From an uncultured beta proteobacterium (lineage in GTDB: Bacteria; Pseudomonadota; Gammaproteobacteria; Burkholderiales; Burkholderiaceae_C), in contig CAIRBF010000289.1 of NCBI GenBank assembly GCA_903876715.1, forward strand, positions 25,720 through 89,719: a stretch of 64,000 bases of DNA, in the 5' to 3' direction. Below the pieces are notes generated by a model. That model worked only from the letters and a program-made list of their open reading frames with translations. It did not search any database and was not told the DNA's origin. The position numbers and the translations under genes are program-made. Below, one piece after another: positions 1 to 10,732 of this stretch; position 1 is the first letter of the stretch; every line of letters begins with the position of its first letter.

Positions 1-26
1 GGCCATCGGCGCCCTGCGACTCGGTC

Positions 27-57
27 TTGTGTGAATGCTCTGAAATGATGATATAGT
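27..57 (+). promoter_or_regulatory. Possible promoter of tRNA-Leu(CAG)
   Basis: A TATAGT hexamer at 52-57 lies about 15 bases before the mature tRNA 5' end, with a TTGTGT hexamer at 27-32. The 19-base spacer is longer than the ideal 17, so the -35 assignment is weak. The position is right for a tRNA promoter. Confidence 0.35.
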
Positions 58-72
58 CCTTTGCTCCTGAAA

Positions 73-157
<85 letters not shown>

Positions 158-173
158 GAAAATGATACGGAAG

Positions 174-197
174 GCCGGACTAGATGTCCGGCTTTTT
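174..197 (+). terminator. Intrinsic terminator after tRNA-Leu(CAG)
   Basis: GCCGGAC (174-180), loop TAGAT, GTCCGGC (186-192), then TTTTT. The perfect 7-bp GC-rich stem and T-run sit 17 bases after the tRNA, so the tRNA is probably a single-gene transcript. Confidence 0.85.
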
Positions 198-248
198 CTT
201 TTTCCCGGCAGTCCCGCCGGGACAGAAGAAAGCCGGGCCCGAAGAAAC

Positions 249-770
249 TCAGATCGCGTACCTGCGCGCCAGCTCCTGAGGGCGCAATGTGTCGTACTCC
301 TCGAACGGCTGGTGAATCCACGGGCTCGTGGGGAGCGCTTCGACGAAATACTCCGGGACATAGGTCGATACCGCCTTGACCCATATCACTGCCGTGCGCA
401 GCTCGGTGATCGCCGGCATGCCACGCAGCCGGTCGACTACGGCACGCAGTGTGATGCCGGAGTCGGCCAGGTCGTCGACCAGCAGCACACGGCCAGCCAA
501 CTCGCCCTTGGGCATCGTGATGTACTTGGCCATGTCGAGCCGACCCTGTATCGTGCCAGCATCCGAGCGATAGGAACTGGTGGACATGATCGCCAGCGGC
601 TTGTCGAACACGCGCGACAGTACGTCGCCCGGGCGCATGCCACCCCGTGCCAGGCACAGGATCTGATCGAACTCCCAGCCCGAGCCCGCCACCTTCAGCG
701 CAAGGCGCTCGATCAGGCGGTGGTACTCGTCCCAGGACACGTAGAGGTGCTTGCCGTCGTCGGTGAGCAT
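249..770 (-). CDS. Phosphoribosyltransferase (xanthine/hypoxanthine type)
   Basis: A 173-aa type I phosphoribosyltransferase, expected to transfer phosphoribose from PRPP to a purine base in salvage. The PRPP loop is visible as VLLVDDLADSGITL near residue 98, with an ARGG segment near residue 42. The ATG at 770 is chosen because GAGGAG lies about 10 bases upstream; the frame stays open further but runs into purA. It follows purA by 13 bases, so the two are probably co-transcribed. The base preference (xanthine, guanine or hypoxanthine) cannot be read from the sequence, so no gene symbol is given. Confidence 0.85.
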   Translation of the reverse strand: MLTDDGKHLYVSWDEYHRLIERLALKVAGSGWEFDQILCLARGGMRPGDVLSRVFDKPLAIMSTSSYRSDAGTIQGRLDMAKYITMPKGELAGRVLLVDDLADSGITLRAVVDRLRGMPAITELRTAVIWVKAVSTYVPEYFVEALPTSPWIHQPFEEYDTLRPQELARRYAI

Positions 771-783
771 CGCGGAGGACTCC

Positions 784-2151
<1,368 letters not shown>

Positions 2152-3315
2152 TCAAAGTGAACGCAGGACCCAGCGGCCCGCAACCTGCTCGAGCGCCCGG
2201 TCAAAGGTGCGGCCGCACTCCTCGGCTGGGGAACCGGGCAGGTCGATGACGACCGTCTCGCCGGCATCGCGAAGCCTTCGCACGGCGGCCGCAAACTCTG
2301 GGGATTCGCTCCACGGCGCCCGCACGGTGCCAGTTGCGACGCCAGAGGCCAAGCGCTGAGCCAGGGTCTTCACGTCGAGGCTGAAGCCCACCGCGGGCCG
2401 GTTGCGGCCGAAGACGGCACCCACCTCGTCATAGCGCCCGCCACGAGCCAGCGCTTGACTCGCACCATGTGCGTACATCGCAAACCGCACTCCGCTGTAA
2501 TAGGCGTAGCCGCCCATGTCGGCCAGGTCGAACCCCACCTGAACGCCAGGATGCGAGCGCTGCAGGTGCGACGCAAGCCGGCTGAGGTCGTCCAGCGCGT
2601 GGCCGATGAGCGTGCGCGCCGGCAGCGCTGCACGCGCCTGATGCAGCACGCCTAAGCCACCGTAAGCGTCGAGCAGGAAGCGCAGACCCGCGCGCGCCGC
2701 ATCCGGCAATTGGTCGGTCAAGCCGTCCAATGCCGCAGCGTCCTTGCGCGACAGCGCTTCCACGATGTCGTTCAACCCCACCGAGTCGAGCGCCACGCCG
2801 GCCAAGACGCCGCGAAGGATGCGCGCGTCGGCCAGATCGACCACGGGCCGAGCGACGCCGGCCTCGGCAACCGCCTCCAGTGCCAGATCGAGCACCTCCA
2901 TCTCAGCCTCGAGACCGGCGTGACCGAAGATCTCGGCTCCAAATTGCAGTGGCTCACGCGACGCTCCAGCACCGCCCGGGCGGGTGTGAAGCACCGGGCC
3001 GCAGTAGCAAAGGCGGGTCACGCCATCCCGGTTCAACAGGTGGGCATCAATGCGGGCAGCCTGCGGGGTCGTGTCTGCACGCAGGCCCAACAACCGGCCG
3101 CTCAACTGATCAACCAGCGTGTAGGTCTGCAACTCGAGCTCACGCCCCGTTCCGGACAGCAGCGAGTCCAGGTGTTCCAGAAGCGGCGGAATGATGAGTT
3201 CAAAACCACGCCGTGCCGCCTGATCGAGCAACTGCCGACGCACCCGTTCGACGCGGGCCGCCTCGGCTGGCAGGATGTCGGCGATGTGCTCCGGCAACAG
3301 CCAGGCTCTGGACAT
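2152..3315 (-). CDS. hisZ: ATP phosphoribosyltransferase regulatory subunit
   Basis: A 387-aa histidyl-tRNA-synthetase-like protein. HisZ proteins have the class II synthetase fold but lack tRNA charging activity; they bind the short catalytic HisG subunit and make it sensitive to histidine. The segment RADTTPQAARI matches the family. A true histidyl-tRNA synthetase is encoded at 10733-12049, which supports calling this one HisZ. It predicts a short-form HisG elsewhere in the genome. It lies 55 bases after the DUF2065 gene. Confidence 0.92.
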   Translation of the reverse strand: MSRAWLLPEHIADILPAEAARVERVRRQLLDQAARRGFELIIPPLLEHLDSLLSGTGRELELQTYTLVDQLSGRLLGLRADTTPQAARIDAHLLNRDGVTRLCYCGPVLHTRPGGAGASREPLQFGAEIFGHAGLEAEMEVLDLALEAVAEAGVARPVVDLADARILRGVLAGVALDSVGLNDIVEALSRKDAAALDGLTDQLPDAARAGLRFLLDAYGGLGVLHQARAALPARTLIGHALDDLSRLASHLQRSHPGVQVGFDLADMGGYAYYSGVRFAMYAHGASQALARGGRYDEVGAVFGRNRPAVGFSLDVKTLAQRLASGVATGTVRAPWSESPEFAAAVRRLRDAGETVVIDLPGSPAEECGRTFDRALEQVAGRWVLRSL

Positions 3316-3370
3316 GGGCGCGATCTTCGAGAAAACCCTGATTGTACCGAGGGGGACCTCGGCAAGCCGG

Positions 3371-3565
3371 TCACAGCAAGCTCACAAGCAGCAATGCCGC
3401 TCCCGCCGCCACGCTCAACATGCCGAGGAAGCGGACTTGGCCGTCCTTCAGTTGAAGAGCCCGCTGGAAGGTCTGGCGCCAGGTTGCCGGGCTCAGAAAA
3501 GGCAACAGCCCTTCGATCACCAGCACCAAGGCGAGCGCAACAACAAGGCTATCACCCACCGTCAA
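3371..3565 (-). CDS. DUF2065 small membrane protein (YjeT-like)
   Basis: A 64-aa protein with two hydrophobic helices (about residues 8-26 and 46-63) around a short polar stretch containing PATWRQTFQ. DUF2065 proteins are usually found beside hflC, as here, 20 bases after it. Function unknown; co-expression with HflKC suggests an inner-membrane accessory role. The start used is TTG at 3565; a GTG two codons later is an alternative. Confidence 0.8.
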   Translation of the reverse strand: MTVGDSLVVALALVLVIEGLLPFLSPATWRQTFQRALQLKDGQVRFLGMLSVAAGAALLLVSLL

Positions 3566-3585
3566 ATCGCCCGCTCGTGCAGGCC

Positions 3586-4473
3586 TCAGCGGCCAGGGCC
3601 GCCAGCGCCACCGGTGCGCATCGTGCGAAAGAACTCCGACGATGGGTCAATGACCATCACATCCGAGCGGTTTCGGAAACTGGCACGGTAGGCTTCCAAG
3701 CTACGGTAGAACTGCGCGAACTGTGGGTCGCGGCCGAAAGCTGCCGCGTACAAGGCTGAAGCCTTCGCGTCACCCTCGCCCTTGATCTTCTGCGCGTCGC
3801 GATAGGCTTCGGCAATGATGACTTCGCGCTGTCTGTCGGCGTCAGCACGGATCTTTTCACCTTCCGCTGTACCCTGCGACCGCAATTCGTTGGCCACCTG
3901 CTTGCGCTCGGACTCCATGCGTCGGTAAACCGAGTCGGTGATGTCGGCAACGAAGTCGACCCGCTTGATGCGGACATCGACGATTTCGATCCCGAACGCT
4001 TTGGCCTCGTCGGCCAGGCGGCTGCGGACATCATTCATCACGCGTTCGCGCTCCTTGGAGAGAACACCCCGCACGTCACGCCTCGTTATCTCCTCGTTGA
4101 AGGCAGCCTGCACCACCGGGCTGAGTCGGTTCTCGACATTGCGCAGGTCAGTGCCGTTGTTGCGGATGAATTGGCGCGGCTCACTGATACGCCACTTCAC
4201 AAGCCAGTCGATCACCAGACTCTTCTTCTCGGCGGTGAAGATCGGCCGTGTCTCCGGGCTGTCCAGCGTCTGGATTCGACGATCGAGGAACACCACGTTC
4301 TGGAACGGTGGCGGCAGCTTCCACTTCAAACCCGGCTCGGTGATCACCGACTTGATCTCTCCGAGCGCGTAGACAACGGCTACCTGACGCTGGTCGACGA
4401 TGAAGAGGGAAGATCCCAGCAACATCAACAGCACCACGATACCCGTACCGATGACTCCAAGGCGGTTCATCAT
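3586..4473 (-). CDS. hflC: HflC, modulator of the FtsH protease
   Basis: A 295-aa SPFH/prohibitin-family protein with an N-terminal membrane anchor (about residues 5-24, GIVVLLMLLGSSLFIV), a band-7 domain and a charged coiled-coil C-terminal half rich in ERKQ, EKIRADADRQRE and AEAYRDAQKIKGEGDAKA. With HflK it forms a large periplasmic-side complex that controls FtsH access to substrates. ATG at 4473 is chosen because GAGGAG sits six bases upstream and 10 bases separate it from the hflK stop; an adjacent second ATG follows. Confidence 0.95.
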   Translation of the reverse strand: MMNRLGVIGTGIVVLLMLLGSSLFIVDQRQVAVVYALGEIKSVITEPGLKWKLPPPFQNVVFLDRRIQTLDSPETRPIFTAEKKSLVIDWLVKWRISEPRQFIRNNGTDLRNVENRLSPVVQAAFNEEITRRDVRGVLSKERERVMNDVRSRLADEAKAFGIEIVDVRIKRVDFVADITDSVYRRMESERKQVANELRSQGTAEGEKIRADADRQREVIIAEAYRDAQKIKGEGDAKASALYAAAFGRDPQFAQFYRSLEAYRASFRNRSDVMVIDPSSEFFRTMRTGGAGGPGR

Positions 4474-4483
4474 GCTGTTCTCC

Positions 4484-5827
4484 TCAACGGCTGTCGCGTT
4501 CGCGAGCACGCGTACCGTCGCGTGTCCGCGCATCCACCGCAGGGGCAGGCGGCACGACGGTCGGACTACCTGCGCCCTCTGCGCCGGCGGACGAGACAGC
4601 CGGGCCCTGGGCAGGTCCGGCTTGCTGCATCAGCTTGTCCAAAGGCAGGTAAAGCAGATTGGAGCCATTTCGGCTGTCGACCATGACCTTGCTGACGTTG
4701 GAATACACCTGCTGCATCGTCTCGAGGTAAAGCCGGTCGCGCGTGACAGCGGGAGCCTTCTGGTACTCGGTGAGCACAGACCGAAAACGCTGCGCATCAC
4801 CTTCTGCCTGCGCGATGATGCGCGCGCGATACCCCTCGGCCTCCTCGCGCAAGCGCGCTGAAGTGCCCTGGGCCTTCGGGATGACGTCGCTCGCGTAGGC
4901 CTGCCCCTCGTTTTTGAATCGATCCCGGTCGGCACCTGCCTTCACTGCGTCGTTGAAGGCCGCCTGCACTTGCTCCGGGACCTGCACGTTCTGGACGTTG
5001 ACATTGGCAATGAGGATGCCCGCGTTCAAACGATCCAACTGGGCCTGGAGCGACTTCATCAGGTCGTTGGCGATCGCATCACGCTGCTCATACAGTACCT
5101 GATCGACCCTGCTGCGACCCACGATCTCCCGCACTGAGGACTCTGCCGCCTGGACCACGGCCTCATCCGGACGGTGGTTCTCGAACAGGTAAGCGCGCGC
5201 GTCCTTCAGCCGATACTGCACTGTGAAGCGAATGTCGACGATGTTTTCGTCCTGGGTCAGCATCGAAGAGTCGCGCAAGCCCGTGGCCTGGACAACCGAA
5301 TTCCGGCCGACGTCAACAGACCTGAGTTGGGTCACAGCGACCGACTCATGTGCCTGGAAAGGGTATGGAAAGCGCCACTGGAAGCCGGCGTCGGCGGTAT
5401 GGCTGTACTTCCCGAACGAGGTCACCACCGCCTGCTGGCCTTCCTGGACGATGAAGAAGCCGCTGCCCAACCAGATCAGCGCCGCCACCCCGGCAATAAG
5501 GCCGGCACCCACGCCGGCACCCTTGAACGAGGACGGCCCGGACGGCGGGCGCTGGCCAGGAGACGGCTGCGGAGGCCCGTCGGGACGCTCGCGGCCCTTG
5601 CCACCCAGCAAGCCGTTGAGCTTGCGATTGAAGTCACGCCAGAGTTCATCGAGGTCGGGCGGCCCCTCCGGACGACCGGCGCTCCACACGGGCTGAGGCC
5701 TGCCGACCAGAAACAACAGCCGAAGCCGGGCACGCCGGACGGCGCCCGCGAGCAGGCGCAACGTGGAAAGCAGCACCGCGCCCAGGCGGCCCACCGCGGG
5801 GAAACGATTGGACATCGTCGAATTCAT
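4484..5827 (-). CDS. hflK: HflK, modulator of the FtsH protease
   Basis: A 447-aa SPFH protein and partner of HflC. The N-terminal region is proline/glycine-rich (GGKGRERPDGPPQPSPGQRPP near residue 75), then a single membrane helix (GLIAGVAALIWLGSGFFIV), band-7 domain and coiled coil. The C-terminal tail is low-complexity with several prolines. The ATG at 5827 overlaps the hflX stop as ATGA, which suggests translational coupling. An upstream GTG (5842) and a downstream ATG (5815) are also in frame, so the exact N-terminus is uncertain. Confidence 0.94.
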   Translation of the reverse strand: MNSTMSNRFPAVGRLGAVLLSTLRLLAGAVRRARLRLLFLVGRPQPVWSAGRPEGPPDLDELWRDFNRKLNGLLGGKGRERPDGPPQPSPGQRPPSGPSSFKGAGVGAGLIAGVAALIWLGSGFFIVQEGQQAVVTSFGKYSHTADAGFQWRFPYPFQAHESVAVTQLRSVDVGRNSVVQATGLRDSSMLTQDENIVDIRFTVQYRLKDARAYLFENHRPDEAVVQAAESSVREIVGRSRVDQVLYEQRDAIANDLMKSLQAQLDRLNAGILIANVNVQNVQVPEQVQAAFNDAVKAGADRDRFKNEGQAYASDVIPKAQGTSARLREEAEGYRARIIAQAEGDAQRFRSVLTEYQKAPAVTRDRLYLETMQQVYSNVSKVMVDSRNGSNLLYLPLDKLMQQAGPAQGPAVSSAGAEGAGSPTVVPPAPAVDARTRDGTRARERDSR

Positions 5828-7014
5828 GCTGTGTGCAGACACGCCGCAGTATCGTCGGGTGTCGATGCGCCCGCAGGCGCAGGGTTGTGGACGCCGCGAG
5901 ATGCAGCCTCGATGATGAGGCCACGCAACTCACCAAGGCCGGTGCCCGTCAATGCGCTGACGAACACTCTCGGAATCGAAGTTCCGTCGGCACGCGGTAC
6001 GCTGTCAGCGAGCACCCGGGGAAGAGCGCTGGCGTCCAGACGGTCAGTCTTGTTGCAGACCAGGATCTGCGGGATGGTGCCTGCATCGATGCTGTCGAGC
6101 ACGCGGTCCACCTCGATTCGCTGCTCGTGCAGCAACGGGCTTGCGGCATCGACGACGTGGAGGAGCAGGTCGGCGTCAGCCGCCTCCGAAAGCGTGGCAC
6201 GGAAAGCCTCGACCAATTTGTGAGGCAATTCGCGAATGAAGCCCACCGTGTCCGACAGCGTGACCGAGGCGCCAGCGCTCGCGAGCCAAAGTTCACGAGT
6301 GGTCGTGTCTAGTGTGGCGAAGAGTTGGTCGGCCGCATAGCTGCGTGCCTTGACCAGCGCATTGAAAAGCGTGCTCTTGCCTGCGTTGGTGTAACCAACC
6401 AGACAGATGCGGAACGTGCCCCGCCGCTCGCGCGCACGGCGTTGCGTCGCCTGCTGACGTTGGACTTTGTCCAGGCGCCCCTTCAAAGCCTTGATCCGCT
6501 CGCCGATCATGCGCCGGTCCAACTCGATCTGGGTCTCTCCCGGACCGCCACGGGTGCCGATGCCGCCGCGCTGACGTTCGAGGTGAGACCATCGCCGCAC
6601 GAGACGCGTGGACAGGTACTGCAATCGCGCGAGCTCGACTTGGAGCTTGCCCTCGTGACTGCGCGCGCGGTCAGCGAAGATGTCGAGGATCAGCGCCGTC
6701 CGGTCGGAAACCTGCACGCCCAACAGACGTTCCAGGTTGCGCTGCTGCACCGGGCTGAGCGCCTGGTCGAAGATCACGCCCTGGGCGCCGCTGCCGGCCA
6801 CCAGTGCCTTGATCTCCTCGGCCTTGCCCTGGCCGACGAACAGCGCCGCGTCCGGGGCTTTGCGCCGCGCCGTCACGCGGGCCACGGGATCGTCGCCGGC
6901 CGAACACGCCAGCAAGGCGAGTTCGTCGAGTTCAGGATCGAAGAAGTGACCAGGACCGAGATCGACCCCAACAAGTACCGTGCGAACAGCTGCCGGCGCT
7001 ACAGGATTGCTCAA
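5824..7014 (-). CDS. hflX: GTPase HflX
   Basis: An about 396-aa Obg-related GTPase that binds the 50S ribosome and helps rescue stalled or heat-damaged ribosomes. It has the HflX N-terminal domain (RTVLVGVDLG), a glycine-rich linker with RGGIGTRGGPGETQIELDRR, and the G domain with G1 GYTNAGKST near residue 205, DTVGFIRELP (G3) and NKTD (G4). The start is chosen as TTG at 7014 because homologues begin about ten residues before RTVLVGVD; a GTG at 7059 would add 15 residues. It lies between hfq and hflK, the usual order. Confidence 0.93.
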   Translation of the reverse strand: MSNPVAPAAVRTVLVGVDLGPGHFFDPELDELALLACSAGDDPVARVTARRKAPDAALFVGQGKAEEIKALVAGSGAQGVIFDQALSPVQQRNLERLLGVQVSDRTALILDIFADRARSHEGKLQVELARLQYLSTRLVRRWSHLERQRGGIGTRGGPGETQIELDRRMIGERIKALKGRLDKVQRQQATQRRARERRGTFRICLVGYTNAGKSTLFNALVKARSYAADQLFATLDTTTRELWLASAGASVTLSDTVGFIRELPHKLVEAFRATLSEAADADLLLHVVDAASPLLHEQRIEVDRVLDSIDAGTIPQILVCNKTDRLDASALPRVLADSVPRADGTSIPRVFVSALTGTGLGELRGLIIEAASRGVHNPAPAGASTPDDTAACLHTA

Positions 7015-7225
7015 AGCGGCCTCGCCGATCCGCCAGCGCGGCGTGCGCACACGATACACCCCGTGAACCGCCGCACAGGATGGACCTCACCAGGGCTCTC
7101 AAGATGACCACGACCCGCCCCCAGTATTCCTGGCCCCCCGCGAAGGCGTGAAGCGAGCAACGCGCGGCCCTTGGCGGAGTTCATGAGGAGCGCCATGACG
7201 TCTGACGAGACCGTCACCTCAGCCA

Positions 7226-7465
7226 TCAGGCCGGTTCGGGGTCGTTGGGGTGGAAGTTCACCGCGCGGCCGGGGACCACGGTCGAGATGGCGTGCTTGTA
7301 AACCATCTGGGTCACAGTGTTGCGCAGCAAGACCACGTACTGGTCGAACGATTCGATCTGCCCCTGCAGCTTGATGCCGTTGACAAGATAGATCGACACG
7401 GGGACGTGTTCCTTGCGCAAAAGATTGAGGAACGGATCTTGGAGAAGCTGGCCTTTGTTGCTCAC
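7226..7465 (-). CDS. hfq: RNA chaperone Hfq
   Basis: A 79-aa Sm-like protein. The N-terminus ([16 protein letters not shown]) and the Sm2 segment [11 protein letters not shown] are nearly canonical. It forms a hexamer that pairs small RNAs with target mRNAs and shapes their stability and translation. The C-terminal tail after the Sm core is very short (about 13 residues), as in other betaproteobacteria. Placed between der and hflX. Confidence 0.98.
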   Translation of the reverse strand: MSNKGQLLQDPFLNLLRKEHVPVSIYLVNGIKLQGQIESFDQYVVLLRNTVTQMVYKHAISTVVPGRAVNFHPNDPEPA

Positions 7466-7545
7466 GATATGCTCCGTGATGGATGATCGGACACCTTACC
7501 ACATGGGGTCTGGCCGTCAGACCGCAAGGGCCGCCCGGCGACGCG

Positions 7546-8886
7546 TCAGTCCTGCTGGACGAAAGGGTTGTCCGCTGAACGCATCTCTATACGCAGCGGT
7601 GTGCCCGTGAGGCGGAAATGGTCTCGAATCCGCCCTTCCAGGTAACGCTTGTACGCGTCACTGACGTGCTCCAACGAGTTGCCGTGGATCACGATCACGG
7701 GCGGATTCATGCCGCCCTGGTGTGCGTAGCGCAGTTTCGGCCGGAAGCGTCCGGCGCGCGCCGGCTGCTGATGCGCCACCGCCTCCAGCAACACCTTGTT
7801 CAAGGCTGGCGTCGGCAGCTTGCACATTGCCGAATCGTACGCTTGTCCAATGGCGCGCCAGAGTGGACCCAGGCCCTGGCGCCGCAATGCCGAGACGTGC
7901 AGCGGAGGCGCGTGTCGCAGGAAACTCAGGCGCTGGTCAATCGAACGCTGCAGCATCTCGCGCTGGTAGGCGTCCACGGCATCCCACTTGTTGAGCGCAA
8001 TCACGACCGCACGACCGCACTCCAGGACATATCCTGCGATGTGCGCATCCTGCTCGGAAACGCCCTGCGTGGCATCCAGCAGCAGCACGACCACGTTGGC
8101 GTGCTCGATGGCCTGGAGGGTCTTGACCACGGAGAACTTCTCCACAGCCTCGAAGACGCGGCCCTTGCGCCGCAAGCCCGCCGTGTCGACCAATTCGAAA
8201 CGTCGCCCCTCACGCTCGAAGGGAACGACGATCGCGTCCCGCGTCGTACCGGGCTGGTCGAAGGCGATCAACCGCTCCTCGCCCAGCCAGGCGTTGATGA
8301 GTGTGGACTTGCCCACGTTCGGCCGTCCCGCAACGGCCAGCCGAACAGGCCGATCCGCGTCCTCCTGACTGGCCGCTTCATCGTCCTCCTGTGGTGGCAG
8401 TTGATCCAACGCCACCTCGACGAGGCTGCGGATGCCCTGACCGTGGGCCGAGGAGACCGGAACCGGCTCGCCGATACCGAGCTCATGGAACTCGGCCAGC
8501 AGCGGCGACTCCCGCATGCCCTCAGCCTTGTTGGCAGCCAACACCACGCGCTTGCGCTGACTGCGCAGGTAGTCGGCAATGTCGTGATCCTGCGCCGAAA
8601 GCCCGGCGCGGACATCGACGACGAAGATGACGACATCGGCCTCGGCAACGGCCTGGCGTGTCTGGCGCGCCATCTCACGCACGATGCCGGCACCCGCGTC
8701 AGGCTCGAAGCCCCCCGTGTCAACAACGATGAACTCACGCGGGCCCAGGCGTGCGTTTCCGTAGTGCCGGTCGCGCGTCAGGCCTGGGAAGTCGGCCACG
8801 ATGGCGTCACGGCTCTTCGTCAGGCGGTTGAAAAGCGTACTCTTGCCGACATTGGGTCGGCCGACGATGGCAACAACGGGCTTCAC
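7546..8886 (-). CDS. der: Ribosome assembly GTPase Der (EngA)
   Basis: A 446-aa protein with two tandem GTPase domains and a C-terminal KH-like domain. The G1 motif GRPNVGKS occurs at residues 9-16 and again near 186; DTGGFE and DTAGLRRKG are the two G3 motifs. Der is essential for 50S subunit maturation. The start is a GTG at 8886 ([11 protein letters not shown]), which places G1 at the standard distance from the N-terminus; the open frame upstream would overlap bamB. It follows bamB by 22 bases. Confidence 0.96.
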   Translation of the reverse strand: MKPVVAIVGRPNVGKSTLFNRLTKSRDAIVADFPGLTRDRHYGNARLGPREFIVVDTGGFEPDAGAGIVREMARQTRQAVAEADVVIFVVDVRAGLSAQDHDIADYLRSQRKRVVLAANKAEGMRESPLLAEFHELGIGEPVPVSSAHGQGIRSLVEVALDQLPPQEDDEAASQEDADRPVRLAVAGRPNVGKSTLINAWLGEERLIAFDQPGTTRDAIVVPFEREGRRFELVDTAGLRRKGRVFEAVEKFSVVKTLQAIEHANVVVLLLDATQGVSEQDAHIAGYVLECGRAVVIALNKWDAVDAYQREMLQRSIDQRLSFLRHAPPLHVSALRRQGLGPLWRAIGQAYDSAMCKLPTPALNKVLLEAVAHQQPARAGRFRPKLRYAHQGGMNPPVIVIHGNSLEHVSDAYKRYLEGRIRDHFRLTGTPLRIEMRSADNPFVQQD

Positions 8887-8908
8887 TGGGCAGGAACCGC
8901 CAAGAATC

Positions 8909-10051
8909 TCACTCAGGCCGGAAGGCGAACACCCCGCCCGAGCGGCTGGCCACCAGAAGCGTGGCGCCCGAAAGCACCGGGGTGGAGACGATGGCGCTGC
9001 CGTCTGTGGGCAGGCGCAACAAAGGCCGGCCGTCCTGACGATCGACGAAATGAAGCTGACCGTCGAGGTCGCCGAAGACTGCAGCCCGGCCCGCCAGGAC
9101 GATGCCCGACAGTTGCCGGAAAAGGAACTTCTCGCTCGTCCAGACCAGCTGCCCCGTCCCCTGACGCCAAGCAGACAGACGATCGCTCGCATCGGCAGCC
9201 ACGAGCAGTTCATCGTCGGCACCTACCGCCTGGGTACCTCCCACGTTGCGCGACCAGCGCAGCACGCCACGCGCGGCATCCACACAGCCGACCGACGACT
9301 GGAATGCACGAACGCACACCGAGGATTCCACACGAACGGCTGGTCCGATCAGATCAGCCAGGCGCTCGACTTCATTCGTGCCGCGCGGCGATGCAACGGC
9401 CACCTCCCAACGCACGCTACCCCGCAAAGGCTCGACCGACGCCAAGCGAGGCCCCTGCCCGACGACCAGGGTGTCGCCGAAAGGAAGGATCACGCCTGCC
9501 TGCCCAAGCGTCAACGGATCCCCAGGGCGCTGCAACGCCCAAAGCGAGCGACCGTCCAGCGCATCAAAGGCCTGTACGGACCGGTCCACACCGAGGACGA
9601 AAACCCGCTCGCCTGCCACCAGCGGTGCCGTCAGGACGCGGCCCGCCAGACGCGACTTCCAAGCAAGCCGCCCCTCGTCAAAGACGACGAGTTCGTTGTT
9701 GCGGGTGACAACCGCCGCATGGCGGCCATCGCTGCCCACACCCGCGGCCAGCGGTGCTCCGGCCTGCGCCCGCCACACCACCGCCCCCGTGCCGATATCC
9801 AAAGCGACGACCGAACCGTCGTCGCCGGCAGCATAGACGCGCCCTTCACGCACCGTCATGGCCAGAGGAAAGCCTATTCCGGGCAATTTGAAGTTCCAGA
9901 TCTGCCGTCCGGCGATCTGGGGCGCCACGGGTTCCAGTACCGCCGGCTTGGGCTTGTCGCTGGCGCAACCCGCCAGAGCAGCCACCAGCGCGCCGGCCAG
10001 GCCAAGCCGCGCCACGAGGCGACGCCAACCACGTGCGCGCTCGACGATCAT
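8909..10051 (-). CDS. bamB: Outer-membrane assembly lipoprotein BamB
   Basis: A 380-aa lipoprotein of the BAM complex, which folds beta-barrel proteins into the outer membrane. A signal peptide ends in a lipobox (LVAALAGC), followed by PQQ-type beta-propeller repeats with recurring short blades such as [18 protein letters not shown]. The ATG at 10051 lies three bases after the upstream stop; an in-frame TTG at 10057 overlaps that stop. Another BAM lipoprotein, bamD, is at 20585. The order yfgM-bamB-der is widely conserved. Confidence 0.94.
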   Translation of the reverse strand: MIVERARGWRRLVARLGLAGALVAALAGCASDKPKPAVLEPVAPQIAGRQIWNFKLPGIGFPLAMTVREGRVYAAGDDGSVVALDIGTGAVVWRAQAGAPLAAGVGSDGRHAAVVTRNNELVVFDEGRLAWKSRLAGRVLTAPLVAGERVFVLGVDRSVQAFDALDGRSLWALQRPGDPLTLGQAGVILPFGDTLVVGQGPRLASVEPLRGSVRWEVAVASPRGTNEVERLADLIGPAVRVESSVCVRAFQSSVGCVDAARGVLRWSRNVGGTQAVGADDELLVAADASDRLSAWRQGTGQLVWTSEKFLFRQLSGIVLAGRAAVFGDLDGQLHFVDRQDGRPLLRLPTDGSAIVSTPVLSGATLLVASRSGGVFAFRPE

Positions 10052-10053
10052 GA

Positions 10054-10707
10054 TCAACGAGCCACCACCACCGGCGCGCCCAGGGCCGTCAGCTTCGCTT
10101 CGACGACTCTACGGTAGTCGAGCGACTCGGCCAGGCCCTGATGTGCAGCGCGGTAGGCCTCAACGGCGTCGGCCACCTTCCCCTGCGACTTCAGCACGTC
10201 ACCTCGACGATCAGCCACAAGCGCCTCAAAGCCCGGCGCTGTGACGCGGGAGAGCGCCTCGAGCGCTGCATCGGCCCGCTTGGCATCCAGGTGCAATGCG
10301 GCCAGCCGCAGGCGCGCGACCGCTTGCACGGCAGGGTCTGTGGCCTTGTCGGCCACCCAGGTCAACGTTGCGACGGATTCGTCAGCCTTCGCCCGCTCGT
10401 GCTGCAGACGCGCCACGAGCAAGCCTCCATGAGCAGCCCATGTCGTGCCCGGATGGCGATCTCGCAGGTCAGAGAAAACCCTCGCTGCCCGCTCGACATC
10501 GCCGGCGACCACAGTCCGGTCCAACTCATCGAACAAGACACCCGCCTTGACGCCCTGTTCGCGCTGGTACCAATTCCAGCCGTTCCAGCCAGCGAAGCCG
10601 GCAAGCGCTGCGATCAAGGCCCACGTGATCAGGTTGCCCCAGCGCTTCCAGAATGCCTTCAGTTCGTCGATCTGCTCCTGCTCTTGCAGGTCGAGGGTAG
10701 TCGCCAT
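10054..10707 (-). CDS. yfgM: YfgM-like ancillary SecYEG translocon subunit
   Basis: A 217-aa protein with a short cytoplasmic N-terminus (DLQEQEQIDELKAFWKRWGN), one membrane helix (ITWALIAALAGFAGWNGW) and a periplasmic tetratricopeptide-like domain. YfgM associates with SecYEG and the periplasmic chaperone PpiD during export. The ATG at 10707 is chosen because the domain starts immediately there; upstream the frame overlaps hisS. It lies between hisS and bamB, the standard position. Confidence 0.9.
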   Translation of the reverse strand: MATTLDLQEQEQIDELKAFWKRWGNLITWALIAALAGFAGWNGWNWYQREQGVKAGVLFDELDRTVVAGDVERAARVFSDLRDRHPGTTWAAHGGLLVARLQHERAKADESVATLTWVADKATDPAVQAVARLRLAALHLDAKRADAALEALSRVTAPGFEALVADRRGDVLKSQGKVADAVEAYRAAHQGLAESLDYRRVVEAKLTALGAPVVVAR

Positions 10708-10732
10708 GGGGCTCCCGGCTGAGAAGTGTCGA

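Noticed and set aside
2152..3315. A second histidyl-tRNA synthetase
   Set aside because: The protein is shorter and a complete hisS is present at 10733-12049; position before purA and sequence fit HisZ.
7618..9708. A 696-codon plus-strand open frame across der and bamB
   Set aside because: It lies antisense to two well-recognised genes. High-GC DNA often leaves long open frames opposite real genes; the composition is Arg/His/Gln-rich with no family motif.
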